Source: Brachynemurus nebulosus
Lineage: Eukaryota > Arthropoda > Insecta > Neuroptera > Myrmeleontidae
Reading direction: 5' to 3'
NCBI GenBank assembly: GCA_035578155.1
Contig: JAPWDM010000016.1
Coordinates: 11,489,108 to 11,553,107, forward strand
DNA length: 64,000 nucleotides
In this document: positions 1 to 10,569 of the stretch, in pieces
How positions within the stretch are numbered: the stretch's first letter is position 1
Layout: each line of letters opens with the position of its first letter
The notes under the pieces: generated by a model
Told to the model about the DNA's origin: nothing
The model's input: only the letters and a program-made list of their open reading frames with translations
Database searches by the model: none
Program-made: the position numbers and the translations under genes

Positions 1-409
1 AATGGTAAAATTTTGTCAATAACTTGCTCCTGTAAAGCTGTTACTGTACTGTTCTAGGTAAGGAAATAACTTAAAGAAACTGTATTAAGTAATATCTTTT
101 CAATATTTTTTTTTTAACAAAATTGATATTTTCAGATATAACATAAGTATGCTTTTCTGTACCGAAAGTGTCAAGATCAGTGTAAACAGCTAGGTACATA
201 TCTATCAACTTGGATATCTATCAACTTCAAGGAGTAATAATTTTGTTCTTTCGTCAGTGCATTTTATTTGTACCTATTTATTTATTAAAATGCAAATCGG
301 TTTTGTAAAAGTAGATAGAAAAATTTTTCAATATTTTATTTTATTCCAATTTATTTTAGATGAACTTATGATGAAAAATGGCGAACTTTAAAAACTCGTG
401 ACCCGATTT

Positions 410-415
<6 letters not shown>

Positions 416-503
<88 letters not shown>

Positions 504-522
504 TATATATATATATATATAT
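416..522. repeat. (TA)n microsatellite
   Basis: This is a nearly pure TA dinucleotide tract with a short AAA interruption. It lies in an AT-rich stretch (1 to about 790) in which I see no gene, RNA or element end. Open frames across it encode only alternating Ile-Tyr and are artefacts. Confidence 0.95.
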
Positions 523-795
523 CTTTTTTGTATAAAAGATATGTTTATGGAGAATGACAGAGACATGATAAAAACCAATAAAAATGGTAACTCTAAAAAT
601 CTCATCTTGTATATTTCTAAAACATTTTTTGTAATAAATATTTCATCCAGTACATATCATTATTGTTGGTACCTGTAATCAGACCAAGATAAAGATAAGA
701 TCGTTTTGAAATCGAAAATTATGGGTTATTTTAGAAATATGCTTAATGCACATTGTCAATTTCCACTTGACGCCCCAAGAGAAGCAAGCAGAAAG

Positions 796-2118
796 CTTTG
801 TGAGGTTTTTAGTTGTGAAACCAACGGAAGGAGACTTCAGTAAGATGAGTCCCTTCCAGTTGGCAAAAGTGGTGAACACGCCTATGTGCGTGTGCTTACA
901 AGAAACACATTTAAAGCCGGCGGAACAATTTAACATCAAACATCATCAAGTCTGCCGGCACAACGTACAGCCAGACATCAGGGCGAGGGGGGAGTTGCCA
1001 TCATCATTAAAGATGGCGTCCCGTTCCGGGATCATCCATTAAACACCCCTCTACAAGCTATTGCAATACAAATATTAAAACCGCCACAGTTCACAGTATG
1101 CTCGGTCTATTTACCAGACTTCGACTGAAATGTCGAAACCCTGACCGAGCTTACGATACAGTTACCACGTCCATTTTTGTTACTAGGAGATTTTAATGCT
1201 CACAGCCCCATGTGGGGCTGTAGCACAAGAGACGCCCGTAGAAGACTCATAGAACGGTTTCTAGAGGAGTCTGAAGCGGTTTTGTTGAATTCCGGTCAAG
1301 GTACTTTCATTAACGCAAGAACCGGTGAGCTGTCGGCTATCGACTTATCACTTGGCTCACCGGTCATGGCACACCGTTATGAATGGACGCTGGCGTCTGA
1401 TTCATACGGTAGTGGCCATATACCTATTATTTTGAATAGTACCACGCCGATGACTCCACAATCGTCTTCGCCGAGATGGCGTCTCCGTCAAGCTGACTGG
1501 GTAATGTACGCTGATTCATTCCGTACACCCGAGCTGACTGGAGACGTAGAAGATGATGTGGAGAAAATGTCCTCCAGTGTCAATGAAGCAGCATATCAGA
1601 GTATACCGAAGTCGTCCAGCATTCCACCCAAACGTCACGTAGCATGGTGGAATGAAGTCGTGAGTATAGCAGTTGCAGAGAAAAAGCGGGCGTACAACGA
1701 ACTCAGACGTCGTCCCACGCAGGAAAATGTGATAGCCTACAAGCGTGCTCAAGCACGTTGTAAAAGAACAATAAAAGAGCAAAAGAAGCTATCATGGGAG
1801 CAATATGTTTCGGCCATTAATACCTCCACCACCACCTCAGAGGTATGGAGAAGAGTGAGGGCCATTACTGGGAAATCCTCCCGTTCACCAATGCCCTCAC
1901 TTCTCATCGTCGATGGTCGGAACATCACTGAACGCGCGGAAATAGCTAATTGCTTAGCTAAGCATTTTGAGCGCGTCAGTGGCTCCCAGAATTATGACCC
2001 GGACTTCCTGCGAATCAAGATCGAACACGAACAAAACGATCTTGATTTTTTCTTAGATGAATCCCTCCAGTATAACCAACCGTTTTCTATGCAAGAATTA
2101 CTGGAGGCGCTTCGGTGA
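796..2118 (+). pseudogene. I-like LINE: ORF1 tail, endonuclease and start of ORF2
   Basis: The first part reads as an ORF1 C-terminal segment (RFLVVKP ... FSKMSPF), then switches near 880 to an endonuclease start (CLQETHLKP). The endonuclease frame has a premature stop near 1128. From 1177 a 313-codon open frame begins with LLGDFNAHSPMWG, the conserved core of LINE endonucleases that nick target DNA. It also has the IDLS motif and a degraded SDH-type motif (GSGHIP). The rest is the linker before the RT. A TGA at 2116-2118 interrupts the frame, but the same frame continues after it with the SPGPDEIPY motif, so this is a nonsense mutation and not a real end. Confidence 0.8.
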
Positions 2119-2850
2119 TCTGGGGACTACTCCCCTGGACCTGATGAGATCCCCTACGCCATGATCCGGAACTTGCCTTATCCTGGTAAGTGTAGGTTAC
2201 TGGATCTTTACAACGAAATTTTTAGGCAAGGCGTTTACCCTTCGCAGTGGCGGGAAGCTACCATCATTCCGTTGCTGAAAGAGGGTAAAGATTCATCGCA
2301 ACTATCTAGCTCCGTCCAATATCCTTGACTTGCTGTTTCAGCAAGGTATTGGAAAAAATGGTGAACAATCGTCTCGTCTGGTGGCTGGAATCCCACAACC
2401 TCATTCCTAAACATCAATGTGGGTTCCGCTGATATCATTCGACCACGGACCATCTTGTTCGCCTCGAGAATGCCATTCAAGACGCTTTTCTCCAACGAAA
2501 ACACCTTGTGGCTGTGTTCTTCGATTTGGAGAAAGCTTATGATATGACCTGGAGGTATGGCATTCTCAAGAAGCTGCATGACTGGGGTTTAAGAGGTAAC
2601 CTCCCTCAGTTCGTAAAAAGTTTTCTGACTGACCGCACGTTTCGTGTCCGGGTAGATGACATTGAGTCTGAGGCCCACTCCCAGGAGAATGATGTTCCTC
2701 AAGGCTCCACCATTAGTGTCACCTTGTTTTCCATCGCAGTCAGTCATATTGCAGCTTCAGCCCCAATTCGTCGTTGCTTGTACGTTGAAGACCTCACAAT
2801 TTTCTATGCAGCCGATTCCATCGAGGATATCCAACAACGGCTGCAACAAG
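2119..2850 (+). pseudogene. I-like LINE: reverse transcriptase palm region, frameshifted
   Basis: This continues ORF2 after the stop at 2116. RT block motifs are readable: SPGPDEIPY, then WREATIIPLLKEGKD. A frameshift near 2305-2340 follows, then KVLEKMVNNRL, then AVFFDLEKAYD (motif A) and the VPQGS block. The catalytic motif C reads YVED instead of F/Y-A-D-D, so an essential aspartate position is changed. A further frameshift near 2845-2860 moves the frame into the next segment. RT copies element RNA into DNA at the nicked target. This copy cannot make a working enzyme. Confidence 0.8.
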
Positions 2851-4452
2851 GCGGTGACTTCTGCAGAAGCTCTTGGTTTTCGATTTTCACCCCAAAAGAC
2901 ATCGGTGGTTCACTTCTGCAGAAAGCGCAACCCACATCCGGATCCCGTCCTCACACTGAAAGGATCCAATCTCCAGTGCGTTGATAGGGTCAGGTTTTTA
3001 GGACTCATATTTGATAAACAACTTACGTGGCGCCCACACCTCCAAGCCTTAGCTGCGAGTTGTCGCAGGACAATAAACATGCTTAAGTGCTTGGCAGGTG
3101 CATCGTGGGGTGCGGGCCGGGAGTCGTTGCTTCGCCTGTATCAATCATTAGTTCTGACTAGGATTGATTACGGCAGCATTGCTTACTCCTCCGCCCGGGC
3201 GTCTGTGCTTCTACTCCTAGATCCTGTTCACCATGCAGGCATACGACTGGCTACGGGAGCATTTCGAACGAGTCCTTCTATGAGCCTCTGCGTAGAGTCG
3301 GGTCTTCCTCCGCTGCGACTGAGACGTGAGCGTCTCTTGCTCAATTATGCAGCTGGGGTATATGCAACACCTACACATATAAATTACCCGACTCTGTTCA
3401 GATACCGATTACAGGGGCTCTACGGTCGACGTCCCACCATAAGTCGACCAGTGGCCGTTCGAACGCAGGAGTTGTTAGAGAGTCTGCACTTACAGTTCGC
3501 CAAGGTACATCCCAAACGTCCTATGGAAGTACCTCCTTGGCTGATCCCTAAAGTAAGGTGTCGTTTCGACCTGACTGGTCTCAACAAGGAGGAGACCAGT
3601 TCATTCGAATACCGATCCCGCTTCTACGATATCATTAGCGAACTTGACTCTCTCTGTATATACACAGATGGTTCAAAAACAGCTACGGGTGTTGGAAGTG
3701 CCATCGTCATTCGTGACGATCCTCACGCTTGGTCACTTCCTCCCCAGGCCACTGTGTATACTGCGGAATTATTTGCTATTTTGCAAGCTCTGCGATTCTG
3801 TCAAACATCCGAAGACAGCGCATTCCTCATTTGTTCCGACTCGTTGAGCGCGTTGCAAGCGATCTGCCACTCTCATACCATCGATCCACTGGTGCACAAC
3901 ATCCTGACGTATCTCTACATGCTCTGCCAAAAGTCTATCACCTTCTTTTGGATTCCCGGACATGTGGGGATACCTGGTAATGAACTCGCCGAGCAGGCAG
4001 CACGTCATGCAGCCGAAGTTGGTGACCCACAGGACATTGCCATACGCCCAGAGGATCTGAGAGTGAGCATACGATCCGCGATTGATCAGAAATGGCAACG
4101 TGAGTGGAACAACCTCACGGCTAAGCTCAGACAGGTGAAACCTGAGGTCCGAAGAACTCCGGCACCTGTAAATCTGAGCCGGCGAGAGAGTGTGGCCCTG
4201 ACGCGTTTACGCTTGGGCCACACGGCGTTAACACATCGTCATCTTCTCGCCGGTGTGGATCAGCCAAGGTGCGCCGCCTGCGGGACGGCGCTGACCGTGA
4301 GGCATATAGTTGAGGAATGTGTAACCTTTGAGCCACTGCGCCAGAGGTTGCAGCTCCCGAACAATGTAGCCGACGTATTAAGTTATGATGCTGTCTCTGA
4401 AAGAAGGATGATTGAATTTCTCAGAAATTCAAACCTTCTTCAGAGACTGTAG
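2851..4452 (+). pseudogene. I-like LINE: RT thumb, RNase H and C-terminal CCHC region
   Basis: This is the longest uninterrupted part of the LINE, over 530 codons. It starts with FRFSPQKTSVVHF and the FLGLIFD block of the RT thumb. RNase H follows with its acidic residues visible: YTDGSK near 3659, a downstream AELFAILQAL glutamate, ICSDS near 3832, and GHVGIPGNELAEQAA near 3960. RNase H degrades the RNA strand of the hybrid. A CxxC-x-H-x-C motif (CAACGTALTVRHIVEEC) follows near 4270, as expected at the end of these ORF2 proteins. The stop is at 4450-4452. The segment is open but is separated from the catalytic RT core by a frameshift. Confidence 0.85.
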
Positions 4453-4576
4453 GGGCCTTACATCTCTTAATTTTACAGAAGTCGTCTCTTGCTTCTCCCC
4501 CGATTTTTAAACTTTTCAGCTTTGTTTTTAATTTCTATGTGTCAAAATGATTTGTGTTCGTCTTACTTATTAACGA

Positions 4577-5074
4577 TACCCTGCTCCAGCTGGTCTGGCA
4601 GGGTACTTTTAGTGTTTCGTTATACCACTAAGGGCCTTTTACACCCTTAGTGGTACTGTTGTTATTTATACCTGTTGTTTGTTTTTGTTATTGTTTTTTA
4701 TCGATATACCACCAAGGGCCCTTTACACCCGAGGTGGTACATCATTTGTTCCCTTCTTTCTGTGATATTTTGTTATGCCGCTGTAGGCCTGTTGTTACGG
4801 CTCTACAGCGGTATTGTTTTAACTCCTTATTGCGTCACCGGTCGGCCTATGGCCTCCCGGTGACGCAATAAGTTTTATCTGTGATACAACTTGTGATAGT
4901 TTTTCTAGTCTTTGTGTGTTTTATAGTAGGTTCTCTCCACCCCGAGGCCCTTTACACCTCGGGGGGAGTCTCAACGATGGTTTTCAGGCCTTGGTGACCG
5001 GACGCTCGGTCTAGTACTTATCATACCGTCACCAAGGACTGTCCACTCCTTTTAGGCCCTGGGATGGCAGGGCC
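4577..5074 (+). other. Array of eight stem-loops in the LINE 3' untranslated region
   Basis: Eight imperfect palindromes follow each other between the LINE stop codon and its TAA tail: 4577-4605, 4623-4655, 4707-4739, 4775-4813, 4830-4868, 4935-4968, 4989-5037 and 5055-5074. The stem sequences differ from one to the next (for example TACCACTA, TTGCGTCACC and CCTTGGTGAC). Several share a loop that contains GGCC followed by a TTTACACC-like run. Different stems with a common loop suggest that structure is what is kept. Function is unknown; recognition of the RNA by the element's own RT is one possibility. Confidence 0.7.
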
Positions 5075-5136
5075 CATCGATGGATTTTATTATGTGTATG
5101 TTTGTCCGTTGTCTAGTGCATTTATGTGTTCAAAAA

Positions 5137-5200
5137 ATAATAATAATAATAGTAATAATAATAATAATAATAACAATAATAATAATAATAATAATAATAA
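5137..5200. repeat. (TAA)n tract: LINE tail and left target of the R4/Dong-like element
   Basis: This TAA trinucleotide tract contains one TAG and one CAA interruption. It ends the I-like LINE and directly abuts the 5' end of the R4/Dong-like element. A matching tract, including the same AATAGTAAT interruption, lies at the other end of that element (15,588-15,624). Confidence 0.9.
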
Positions 5201-5212
5201 ACCCTCAGGGGC

Positions 5213-5298
5213 TTGTTGTAACACCTGGTTGCTTAGGTGGTCGATTGCTACGACAACACGGGAAGTAGCGCTCCCGGGGTTCCCGAGCTAAGACCAGG
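5213..5298 (+). ncRNA. Candidate HDV-like self-cleaving ribozyme at the 5' end of the R4/Dong-like element
   Basis: The segments occur in the order of the HDV-ribozyme double pseudoknot. P1 pairs TTGTTG (5213-5218) with CGACAA (5251-5256), with one G-U pair. P2 pairs CCTGGT (5224-5229) with ACCAGG (5293-5298). A short P3 could be TAG/CTA (5234-5236 with 5248-5250). P4 pairs CGGGAA (5259-5264) with TTCCCG (5280-5285). The joining segment GCTAAG (5287-5292) precedes P2', where HDV-like ribozymes carry the catalytic C. HDV-like ribozymes are known at the 5' ends of R2 and some other non-LTR elements. Against it, cleavage would fall about 12 bases inside the apparent element start, and ACCAGGTAC can also pair with GGTACCTGGT just downstream. 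Confidence 0.4.
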
Positions 5299-5489
5299 TA
5301 CTTTCTGGTACCTGGTGCGTGGAGTCAACCAGCGCTAAATGGTGGTCTCTGTTAACAGGCTAACTACCCCTAACAGGTTTTCTACTAGTTCCAAACGGTA
5401 AAAGAACTAGGAAGGCTGGTCGTGCTGCGGGTCTCTCGGATGGGCCCGCTAATAAAGGCGGAACCAGTCAAAATTCATCTTCTCGTCTC

Positions 5490-7285
5490 GTGCGCCCGGA
5501 GTGGACGGACAGCTTGAGGAGAAATTTGCTCACGTGCCGCGTACAAAGTGAGCCGAATAAGAGAGGGTACATGGCAAGGATGCACTTCATATGGTGCCAG
5601 ATGCATCCCGAACACTCTAATTTAACGCCACAAAATCTGCGTGACCATGTAGCCCGAATTATAAAATTAAACATACCTACCGAACATGACGATAATCGAG
5701 AAGCTCGCGAAGAAGCTAGGGTTGCAGAAACTGCAGTGGTGGAAGCTGAACAGGATTCTGCGGTCAACGGTGAGAGCTCGACCAATAACATCATAGAGCG
5801 GGATCAACCGGTAACTTGCGGTGGCAGCGTAGTTACTGAGGCACAGACGGACTTGTTAAATCAAGCCAACACAGATACTGTGCTAGAGTCTAACACCAGA
5901 ACAAGTTCAGCTCCCACACAGAATGATGCCGATCTAAATAAATCCCTTTCTGTCTCAGACAATTTAAGAAAACAATTTCGCGATCTTCTCGATACCGATT
6001 TAGACTTTGACAAACGACCACGTCCCAAATACCGACGGACGTATATAAAGGGCGAACAACTGACCCTACTAAACGAAATTTTGGACGATCATCTATCCCC
6101 ATCCAGTGATCTCACCGACGTCGACAACGCAGTATATGCAGCGATGCGTGTCCTGACCCCATGTACTAAGCAGCAAAAGACTGCAGAGGAGAAGGCACGT
6201 ATTCGTATTAAACAAATTGACACCAAGGTGAGGACACTACGACAGCTGGTATCGCGTATCCAATGTGTGATAGAATATATTCAGACCAATAGGCGCTTTA
6301 CGCGAAAGGTACGGGCTTTTGCCAGAGAACTAAGGTACCGCTATCACACGATAAATTTGGGCAATCTGTTGACCATCAAACAGACACATTTGGATAAGAT
6401 ACGCGCATTGGCCCTGGCCAAGAAGAAAGTAGCCCGGCGTGAACGGTGTATTCGGGAAAATAAGATCTTTAACTCGAACCCTTCACGCCTGTTCGCATCT
6501 AAAAGCCCTGTCGTGGAGCAACCACCGACGGTCGACGCAATAGAGGATTATTGGCGGGGGATATATGAGACGACTAAAGAGACTGACTTGGACTGTATTC
6601 CCATCAGCCAGTTTAGATGGTACTGCAAACAACAGCTTGGCAAAGTGCCATCTCACACCAATATAACATCTGTTGATAAAGAGGAAGTCGAACTTGCTTT
6701 CAAAGGCAAGAAGAACTATTCGGCTCCGGGCATTGATGGAATAACGAATTTTTGGTGGAAGAAGCTCGCTAGTACCCACCGCCACCTTGCCCGTATATTT
6801 TCAAATTGGTTATTTAACTGTGAGCCAATACCATCGTGGCTCGCTGAGGGAAGAACGGTCCTAATACCGAAAAAAGGAGACCTATCACAACCACAGAACT
6901 ACAGACCGATAACGTGCCTGAACACTGTGTATAAAGCGTTCACTTCCATTCTATATGAACGCATCTTGAAGGCGATTGAACCAGTGTGGAGTTCGATCTA
7001 TGAACAACGAGGTCCAAAAAGAGGAATGTCGGGTTGCAAAGACAACTTGCTGGTCGACAGATGTATCTGTCAGGACGCTAGACAGCACAAATGCAACCTG
7101 AGCATGGCCTGGGTGGACTATCGGAAAGCATTTGACACAACGTCGCATGAGCTCATTATCTATTTGCTCCATTGTCTGCGAGTCCACCACGACATTATTA
7201 AATGTATTGAACGCCTGTTGCCGCTCTGGAAAACAAGGTTCACAATAACATCCGGTGAACGCGTTGTGTCAACGGAGTTGGTGAC
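5490..7285 (+). CDS. R4/Dong-like RT-endonuclease polyprotein, N-terminal part
   Basis: This is the first part of the element's single ORF, ended artificially by the inserted transposon. I take 5490 (GTG) as a convenient start. The frame is open back to about 5363 with no ATG, and R2-type elements are known to start without a normal AUG. The region to about 6600 is the poorly conserved N-terminal domain (PEWTDSLRRNLL ... MARMHFIW), rich in charged and helical sequence. RT blocks follow: the SAPGIDGITNFWWKKL block, then PKKGD ... NYRPITCLNTVYKAFTSILYERI split into separate blocks, then motif A (AWVDYRKAFD). These enzymes nick a specific target and copy element RNA in place. The frame resumes in phase at 13,712. 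Joined across one copy of the 9-bp duplication the ORF would be about 1,141 codons, consistent with a full-length element. Confidence 0.85.
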
Positions 7286-7542
7286 GGGAAAATTGCAGTA
7301 TGGTATGTGTGCCCAAAAATTTTTTTGAACCGGTAAAAACGAACCAAAGCTAGTGGAAAATTTTAATTGTGAAAAGTTAAAGCGCGGAAGCCTATTTTTG
7401 TTTTCAAAAACTCCAATTTATTAATATTTTACAAATTTTTTAATACTGACATTTGTATGACATTGCACAATTTTTAAAGAAAGTTATGGTAGTATTTATG
7501 AACCAGAACGCAACAAAAATAACAAAACAATGAAAAACAGAA

Positions 7543-7581
<39 letters not shown>

Positions 7582-7681
7582 AAAAAAAAAAAATAAAAAG
7601 AAATAATAAAAAGTCCTATTTTATTTCCAAAAAAAATTACACATTACTTTTAACTTATCTACACTATAGAGAAAATATACA

Positions 7682-8089
7682 AGTTATGAACTACAATATA
7701 GCCATTTAACAATATCTTCATATTACACTAAATTCAACATTAGCATACGTGACAAACAACAAGTATAATTTCAAGTGAAAGGAAAGTCCAACTTCTGACC
7801 TATATTCATTAAGTATATCCGCAGGACATACGACCAATGTCATTCCAGAAAGTAACAGGAAATTCAACCGTATATAAGTCACGATACAAATGGGCCAAAC
7901 AGCAGTTGCTCACCATCCGTCTTACCGAAGTCAACTACATACCAGATGGTTAACTTGAATACCGCGGCGGTGATAAAGTAAATTATTTTATTACAAATTA
8001 TATTGTAAAAAATTGTATTCTTGTAAAAATTTGTATTTTGTGAAATAAAATTCTTTTTTTTAACATAAACTTCTGCCGAGTTTATATTT
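7682..8089 (+). repeat. 5' LTR of the errantivirus
   Basis: The LTR starts AGTTATGAAC and ends TTTATATTT, directly before the primer binding site. A TATATAAG box lies at 7871-7878 and an AATAAA signal at 8044-8049, so the expected U3-R-U5 signals are present. The sequence matches the 3' LTR base for base as far as I can compare by eye. Confidence 0.92.
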
Positions 8090-8106
8090 GGCGCAGCCGG
8101 TAGGAT
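8089..8106 (+). promoter_or_regulatory. Primer binding site (tRNA-Ser type)
   Basis: TGGCGCAGCCGGTAGGAT starts at the last base of the 5' LTR. It resembles the tRNA-Ser-complementary primer sites of 17.6/297-group Drosophila elements. It would prime minus-strand DNA synthesis. An untranslated leader follows to 8469; the open frame at 8108-8377 in it has no recognisable protein. Confidence 0.8.
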
Positions 8107-8469
8107 AGTGCAGGAAAATTTCGTAAACCTCCACTATCTAAGCGCTCATCGTAAAGTTAACGCGACAGTTAAACTACGAGTGTCTTTTAAGACTTTGGAG
8201 CCGAACCTACAAACCAAACAAATAAAATATACAACTCGACTGGAACACCAACAGTGGTTTGGAGCAACATATTCCCGGACAACGACATTCTCGACGGCTT
8301 ATCGAGAAGTAGTGGCGATACATCAATTCACGACGGTTTATCGTGAAGAAGGTCGACTTCGCTCAGTCAACGTCTAGAACTGCACGTACGCTGGTTCAAC
8401 TGGATATGTGGAAATCATCAGTTCTATTGTTGTAAGTCTTTACTTTCCTATATTATTGCATGATTTCCG

Positions 8470-10548
8470 ATGCCTAAACCTTACCCCACTGCTAAAAGTA
8501 TTAAATTCCTGAAGAAAAACGACGGTTTATCGTTTAATTCAGATTCAAGTACATCAAGTAGTTGTGACTTCGCTAATAATATTGAAATTATTAATAATAT
8601 TGAATCAAACAATTTAAGTGAAAAATTAGAAAATATGGCACAACCTAGACTAGTATCTATCGATCAATCAGCTAACGCAGTAGAAACTTTATTAAAAAAC
8701 TTTCAAATCCCTGATATTATTAAAACAATTATTCCTTATGACGGCAATAGAAGTAATTTGTTTAATTTTATCGATAGCGTTGATATGGCTGTTGGTCTAT
8801 TATTTAGTTTAGTTGACGATAATTTAAAAAACCTTTATAGTAACGAAATTAGAAAAAAAATAATAGGTCCAGCAAATGACGTACTAAATCAGTATGGTAG
8901 AGTGAGAAATTGGGATAGCATCAAAGAAATTTTAATAGGGCATTATGCAGATAAGAGAGATGAATATAGTTTGGCTCGGGATTTATACTCGCTAACTCAA
9001 GGAAATCAATTGGTTGAATTATTCTTTAGTAGAGTTAATGAAGTATTAGCCCAACTTATAAATAATATTTCTCTAACGAATACTGACGAGACTGTTAAGA
9101 AAGTCAAAATAGAACTTTATAATCAAGCAGCACTAGATTGTTTTCTAACAGGACTTAATAGGAATATAGGAAACATTGTTCGTGCTTTCCAGCCTAAGAC
9201 ACTTGGAGAAGCATGGCAATGTGTACAGAGGGAATTAAACGTTTATTACAAACAAACTCAATACGGAAACGTTAGGCCGCAACCAGAAGACACTAACACA
9301 CCACCGAAACAAATTATTCGTCACGTATACACACCTACACAACCACAAATTCCACATACACCAAGACAACATTTTAATACGAATATACAACCTGTTCAAA
9401 ACGTATTCGGAAACCATCCTTGTTTAGAATATGTACCCCAAAATCAAAGAGTTTACAATAATTTTAATCAAAATCGACCTCAACAAAATTACCATACAAT
9501 ACAGCAAAGTCCAGTCCGTCCGCAACAACAAACACAACCTAATAGGTTTACCCCCGAACCTATGGATACAACGTCAGGTAATACTAGACGAATCAATAAT
9601 AATAACCATCCATTTAGACAAACGGAACCACCCAGGGTAATTTCAAAAGAATTGTTCAAACAGAAATACTATTACGAACCAACAGAAACAGAAATAGAAT
9701 CAACAAATCCGTTAGAATATCAATTCAACGAAGAACCCAAATCAGTGGAATTCGACCAAACTGACCTAAACAACATAAACTACGAATCTGCCGGATACGT
9801 AGAATTAAATTTACAACAGACCAAGAACGGGACGTTACCATACATAATAATAAAAAACGGACCACAGAGACTAAAATTCTTAATAGATACAGGAGCTGAC
9901 AATAATTTTATAGACCCAAAGCATGTTGAAAATCTAATTTTAATCCCGACAGACGTAGAAGTAAAAACGGCACTCAAAACACACAAAATTAATAATAAAA
10001 TACGCATCTCATACTTAAACGAATTAGATAACACAGAGCCATTAGAATTTCTCGTATTTAAATTTCATTATTATTTCGATGGCATCATAGGAAACCAAAC
10101 ATTGAGACAATTGAAAACAAAAATAAATTACAATAATCATACAATACAATTCGGGCGAGCTATTAACCGACTATATTACAAATCGTGCATGACACCGATA
10201 GTTTTTACATTAGAATCACAGAAACAAAACATGATTGAAGTATCCACTTTAATAAAAAATGGAGACATACTGACCCCTACTATTAAACTAAATCCCCAAG
10301 TAAAAACTGCTAATAGAATATACACTGCACATAAAAAACAAAAACAAACGTTAGCCAAAAACAACAATAAACGAAACGATCCACCACAACTAAACATAGG
10401 AGACACAGTTTATGTTAAAAATATACAACGTAACACGAAATTATTACCTCCGTACAATGCAAAAAAGGTAACTGACGACAATAAATTAACCTTTAAAACA
10501 AAGAATTACAAATATCACAAAGCCAAAATAAAACCTAAAAGAAAGTAA
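8470..10548 (+). CDS. Errantivirus Gag-protease fused to the C-terminal end of integrase
   Basis: This is a 692-codon frame. Residues 1-430 are Gag-like, including YDGNRSNLFNFIDSVD and a long Gln/Asn/Pro-rich stretch (about 275-380) with no CCHC knuckle. The aspartic protease core is visible as FLIDTGADNNFID with D473-T474-G475, followed by the GIIGNQTL block. The post-protease segment runs to about residue 618. The frame then jumps to a lysine-rich segment with LNIGDTVYVKN and LLPPY, which is the usual C-terminal end of integrase. RT, RNase H and the integrase catalytic core are therefore missing, with the junction near 10,325 in frame. Gag normally forms the particle and protease matures it. 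Gag and protease share one frame here, where many relatives use a frameshift. Confidence 0.82.
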   Translation: MPKPYPTAKSIKFLKKNDGLSFNSDSSTSSSCDFANNIEIINNIESNNLSEKLENMAQPRLVSIDQSANAVETLLKNFQIPDIIKTIIPYDGNRSNLFNFIDSVDMAVGLLFSLVDDNLKNLYSNEIRKKIIGPANDVLNQYGRVRNWDSIKEILIGHYADKRDEYSLARDLYSLTQGNQLVELFFSRVNEVLAQLINNISLTNTDETVKKVKIELYNQAALDCFLTGLNRNIGNIVRAFQPKTLGEAWQCVQRELNVYYKQTQYGNVRPQPEDTNTPPKQIIRHVYTPTQPQIPHTPRQHFNTNIQPVQNVFGNHPCLEYVPQNQRVYNNFNQNRPQQNYHTIQQSPVRPQQQTQPNRFTPEPMDTTSGNTRRINNNNHPFRQTEPPRVISKELFKQKYYYEPTETEIESTNPLEYQFNEEPKSVEFDQTDLNNINYESAGYVELNLQQTKNGTLPYIIIKNGPQRLKFLIDTGADNNFIDPKHVENLILIPTDVEVKTALKTHKINNKIRISYLNELDNTEPLEFLVFKFHYYFDGIIGNQTLRQLKTKINYNNHTIQFGRAINRLYYKSCMTPIVFTLESQKQNMIEVSTLIKNGDILTPTIKLNPQVKTANRIYTAHKKQKQTLAKNNNKRNDPPQLNIGDTVYVKNIQRNTKLLPPYNAKKVTDDNKLTFKTKNYKYHKAKIKPKRK

Positions 10549-10569
10549 TGTTGTTACAGGTTCTTAACA

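Larger units (their letters stand above)
790..5200 (+). mobile_element. I-like LINE (non-LTR retrotransposon), 5'-truncated, with (TAA)n tail
   Basis: This is a plus-strand non-LTR retrotransposon. In order it has the C-terminal end of an ORF1 (gag-like) protein, an apurinic-type endonuclease, a reverse transcriptase, an RNase H, a C-terminal CCHC region, a 3' untranslated region full of hairpins, and a (TAA)n tail. RNase H after the RT together with a TAA tail is the pattern known for the I clade (I factor and relatives). The ORF1 tail runs almost directly into the endonuclease near 880, so material has been deleted there. The coding part has one in-frame stop and several frameshifts, so the copy is dead. 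An R4/Dong-like element is inserted in its TAA tail. I could not find a target-site duplication for this LINE. Placement in the I group is inference; a LOA- or Ingi-like element would also have RNase H. Confidence 0.85.

Noticed and set aside
414..605. Minus-strand ORF of Ile-Tyr repeats, and similar ones at 44,304-44,673, 45,581-45,947, 50,755-50,952 and 62,513-62,762
   Set aside because: They are translations of (TA)n tracts, open in several frames at once, with no protein motif.
2656..2850. Upstream extension of the 598-codon LINE frame
   Set aside because: Here the RT motifs are in the other frame (2508-2850), so this part is an out-of-frame shadow; only the part after about 2850 is LINE protein.
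5064..5291. ORF with a poly-Asn run after the LINE
   Set aside because: It is the (TAA)n tail read as AAT codons and continues into the R4-like element's leader; no domain.
8108..8377. 89-codon ORF between primer site and gag of the errantivirus
   Set aside because: It lies in the untranslated leader, starts without ATG, and shows no similarity to Gag or any known leader protein.
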